From the NCBI RefSeq assembly GCF_002744755.1, contig NZ_KZ319287.1:744001-808000 (forward strand): a DNA stretch of 64,000 bases. The letters run 5' to 3'. Made by a program: the position numbers and the translations under genes. Shown here in pieces: positions 62,909 through 64,000 of the stretch (the first letter of the stretch is position 1; the number at the start of each line of letters is the position of its first letter). Source of the DNA: Leeuwenhoekiella nanhaiensis. GTDB taxonomy: Bacteria; Bacteroidota; Bacteroidia; Flavobacteriales; Flavobacteriaceae. Below the pieces are notes generated by a model, which was given only the letters and a program-made list of their open reading frames with translations, had not been told where the DNA came from and did not search any database.

Positions 62909-63301
62909 TTAGATGTTCTGCAGATTTTCGCTTAAGGTTTGTATGAATTTAGTAATAGGGCCTTTAATCATCATAGACATCATCGCGTTAAACTCTCCTT
63001 CAAACTCAAACTGAGCTTCACTGGTGTTTTCTGCGAGTTCTTCAATATTAGCAGTAAGCGTAAAAGGCAATTTATCACTGGCAGCGCCTAATACGACTTT
63101 ATTGTAAGGTACAGTGTTTTTAAGCTCCAGTACAATTTCCGGCATTCCTTTAAGGGCAAATAGAAAGCGTTTTTCGCTTAAAATTTCAAATTTGCTGATG
63201 CTCTCAGGCATCAGCTTTCGGTAATTCTGTACGTCTGTCAGAAAATTAAAAACTTCTTCCGGGCTTTTAGAAATGGTCTTTTTAGGGCTTTCTAAGTGCA
63301 T
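62909..63301 (-). CDS. SRPBCC (START-like) protein
   Basis: 130 residues. Polyketide-cyclase-like lipid-binding fold: ISKSPEEVFNFLTDVQNYRKLMP split over 10-35, FALKGMPEIVLEL and a long C-terminal helix (MMSMMIKGPITKFIQTL). Function unknown; a conserved neighbour of pyrE. It begins 27 bp after pyrE and ends against birA without overlap. Confidence 0.8.
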   Translation of the reverse strand: MHLESPKKTISKSPEEVFNFLTDVQNYRKLMPESISKFEILSEKRFLFALKGMPEIVLELKNTVPYNKVVLGAASDKLPFTLTANIEELAENTSEAQFEFEGEFNAMMSMMIKGPITKFIQTLSENLQNI

Positions 63302-63328
63302 AATGGGCGTGTGTGTTTTAGTTTTTTG

Positions 63329-63976
63329 TTAGTTGGCGGTATTCCAGTTTTCAGGATCGAGCCGCCAGGTTTGTAAGGTTAGTTTTTCTTTTTCAGAAAT
63401 GTAGCGCGTATCTAAGGCTTGTTCCAATAGATGATCATAATCACTCAGCGTGTGTAAATCGATACCTTGCTTTTCAAAGTTTTGTTTTGAAACATCAAAG
63501 CCGTAGGTAAAAATGGCCAACATTCCTTTTACATTGGCTTCGGCCTGCTCTAAGGCTTCAACAGCCATTAGCGAACTTTTTCCGGTGCTGATGAGGTCTT
63601 CAACCACGACTACACTTTGACCGGGATCCAGTTTTCCTTCTATCTGATTTTGCCTGCCGTGCTTTTTAGCTTCCGGGCGAATATATACAAACGGAAGGTT
63701 TAAAAAATCGGCTACCAGCATCCCAATTCCTATAGCTCCTGTGGCGACACCGGCGATGACGTCGGGCTTGCCGTAAAGCAATTCAATCTGGTTAGCGATA
63801 TTCTCCCGCAGGTAATTGCGTATTTGCGGGTAAGATAGTGTGATGCGGTTGTCGCAGTAAATAGGAGATTTCCAGCCGCTGGCCCAAGTGAATGGGTTTT
63901 GTGGTTGTAATTTTATTGCATTAATTTGCAGCAATAACTCAGCTGTTTTTTTAGCTGTTTCTTTTTTTAAGATCAT
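63329..63976 (-). CDS. pyrE: orotate phosphoribosyltransferase
   Basis: Joins orotate to PRPP to form OMP, the substrate of PyrF at 37.1 kb. 215 residues. PRPP motif VVVVEDLISTGKSSLM (about 124-139), substrate loop GRQNQIEGKLDPGQ, FTWASGWKSPIYCDNR near the N-terminus and DVIAGVATGAIGIG. A promoter box lies 5 nt before its ATG. Confidence 0.96.
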   Translation of the reverse strand: MILKKETAKKTAELLLQINAIKLQPQNPFTWASGWKSPIYCDNRITLSYPQIRNYLRENIANQIELLYGKPDVIAGVATGAIGIGMLVADFLNLPFVYIRPEAKKHGRQNQIEGKLDPGQSVVVVEDLISTGKSSLMAVEALEQAEANVKGMLAIFTYGFDVSKQNFEKQGIDLHTLSDYDHLLEQALDTRYISEKEKLTLQTWRLDPENWNTAN

Positions 63977-63980
63977 GGTG

Positions 63981-63988
63981 CAAATGTA
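63981..63988 (-). promoter_or_regulatory. -7 element (TACATTTG) immediately before pyrE
   Basis: Minus strand full match to TAnnTTTG. Only 4 nt separate it from ATG 63976, so the transcript is predicted to start at or next to the start codon (leaderless). The -33 element would lie at the window edge. Confidence 0.6.
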
Positions 63989-64000
63989 TAAAGTTTTTGT

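Overview
The window looks like a chromosomal segment of a member of the Flavobacteriaceae (Bacteroidota). The evidence is the gliding genes gldB and gldC beside a full mraZ-to-ftsZ cluster, a fused IcmF-type mutase, an Nramp-like carrier, curlin repeats, FtsZ with a very long tail, frequent TTG starts, and many copies of the Bacteroidota promoter element TAnnTTTG. The genus cannot be fixed from sequence reading alone. Nearly all of the window is dense housekeeping DNA with short spacers.

Layout. 1-4.5 kb: the end of aroA, then queA, rlmN and a long-chain prenyl diphosphate synthase. 4.6-7.5 kb: an ECF sigma factor, a membrane anti-sigma-like protein, an outer-membrane barrel and a small lipoprotein. 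7.6-14.3 kb: dnaG (primase without zinc ligands), a LuxR-type regulator with Glu at the phosphoacceptor position, nadE, gldB-gldC, engB and a hydrolase. 14.4-30.9 kb: the division and wall cluster mraZ-rsmH-ftsL-ftsI-murE-mraY-[four-helix-bundle gene]-murD-ftsW-murG-murC-ftsQ-ftsA-ftsZ. It has three 10-bp MraZ-type operator repeats in front of mraZ. In its middle lie 7-bp tandem repeats and two copies of a composite repeat element, one in front of ftsW and one in front of murG.

31-34.3 kb: yqeY, then tRNA-Arg(TCG). The last 44 bp of the direct repeat carried by this tRNA recur exactly 2.45 kb downstream. Between the copies sit a secreted M57-type metalloprotease and an orphan curlin-repeat protein, with no integrase. 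A decayed tRNA-Arg-like copy lies just upstream. 34.3-45 kb: two paralogous membrane proteins, prfA, pyrF, a cytoplasmic BtuF-like protein, a PfkB kinase, a DUF4197 lipoprotein, purU and the 1149-residue mutase. 45-45.5 kb: a gene-free stretch with three dispersed repeats and a long palindrome.

45.5-54.4 kb: two paralogous hypothetical proteins, an Lrp/AsnC regulator with a palindrome before it, an Nramp-like carrier, a sigma factor, a glycosyltransferase, a small Cys protein, murB, an aminotransferase, an aspartyl protease with PDZ domain and a DUF1573 protein. 54.6-64 kb: valS, then on the minus strand ACBP-psd-cdsA-LUD and rsfS-ftsH, with birA on the plus strand, and finally an SRPBCC protein and pyrE.

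The least explained parts are the heptamer-repeat elements with the inserted four-helix-bundle gene inside the cell-division cluster, and the tRNA-bounded curlin/protease islet.
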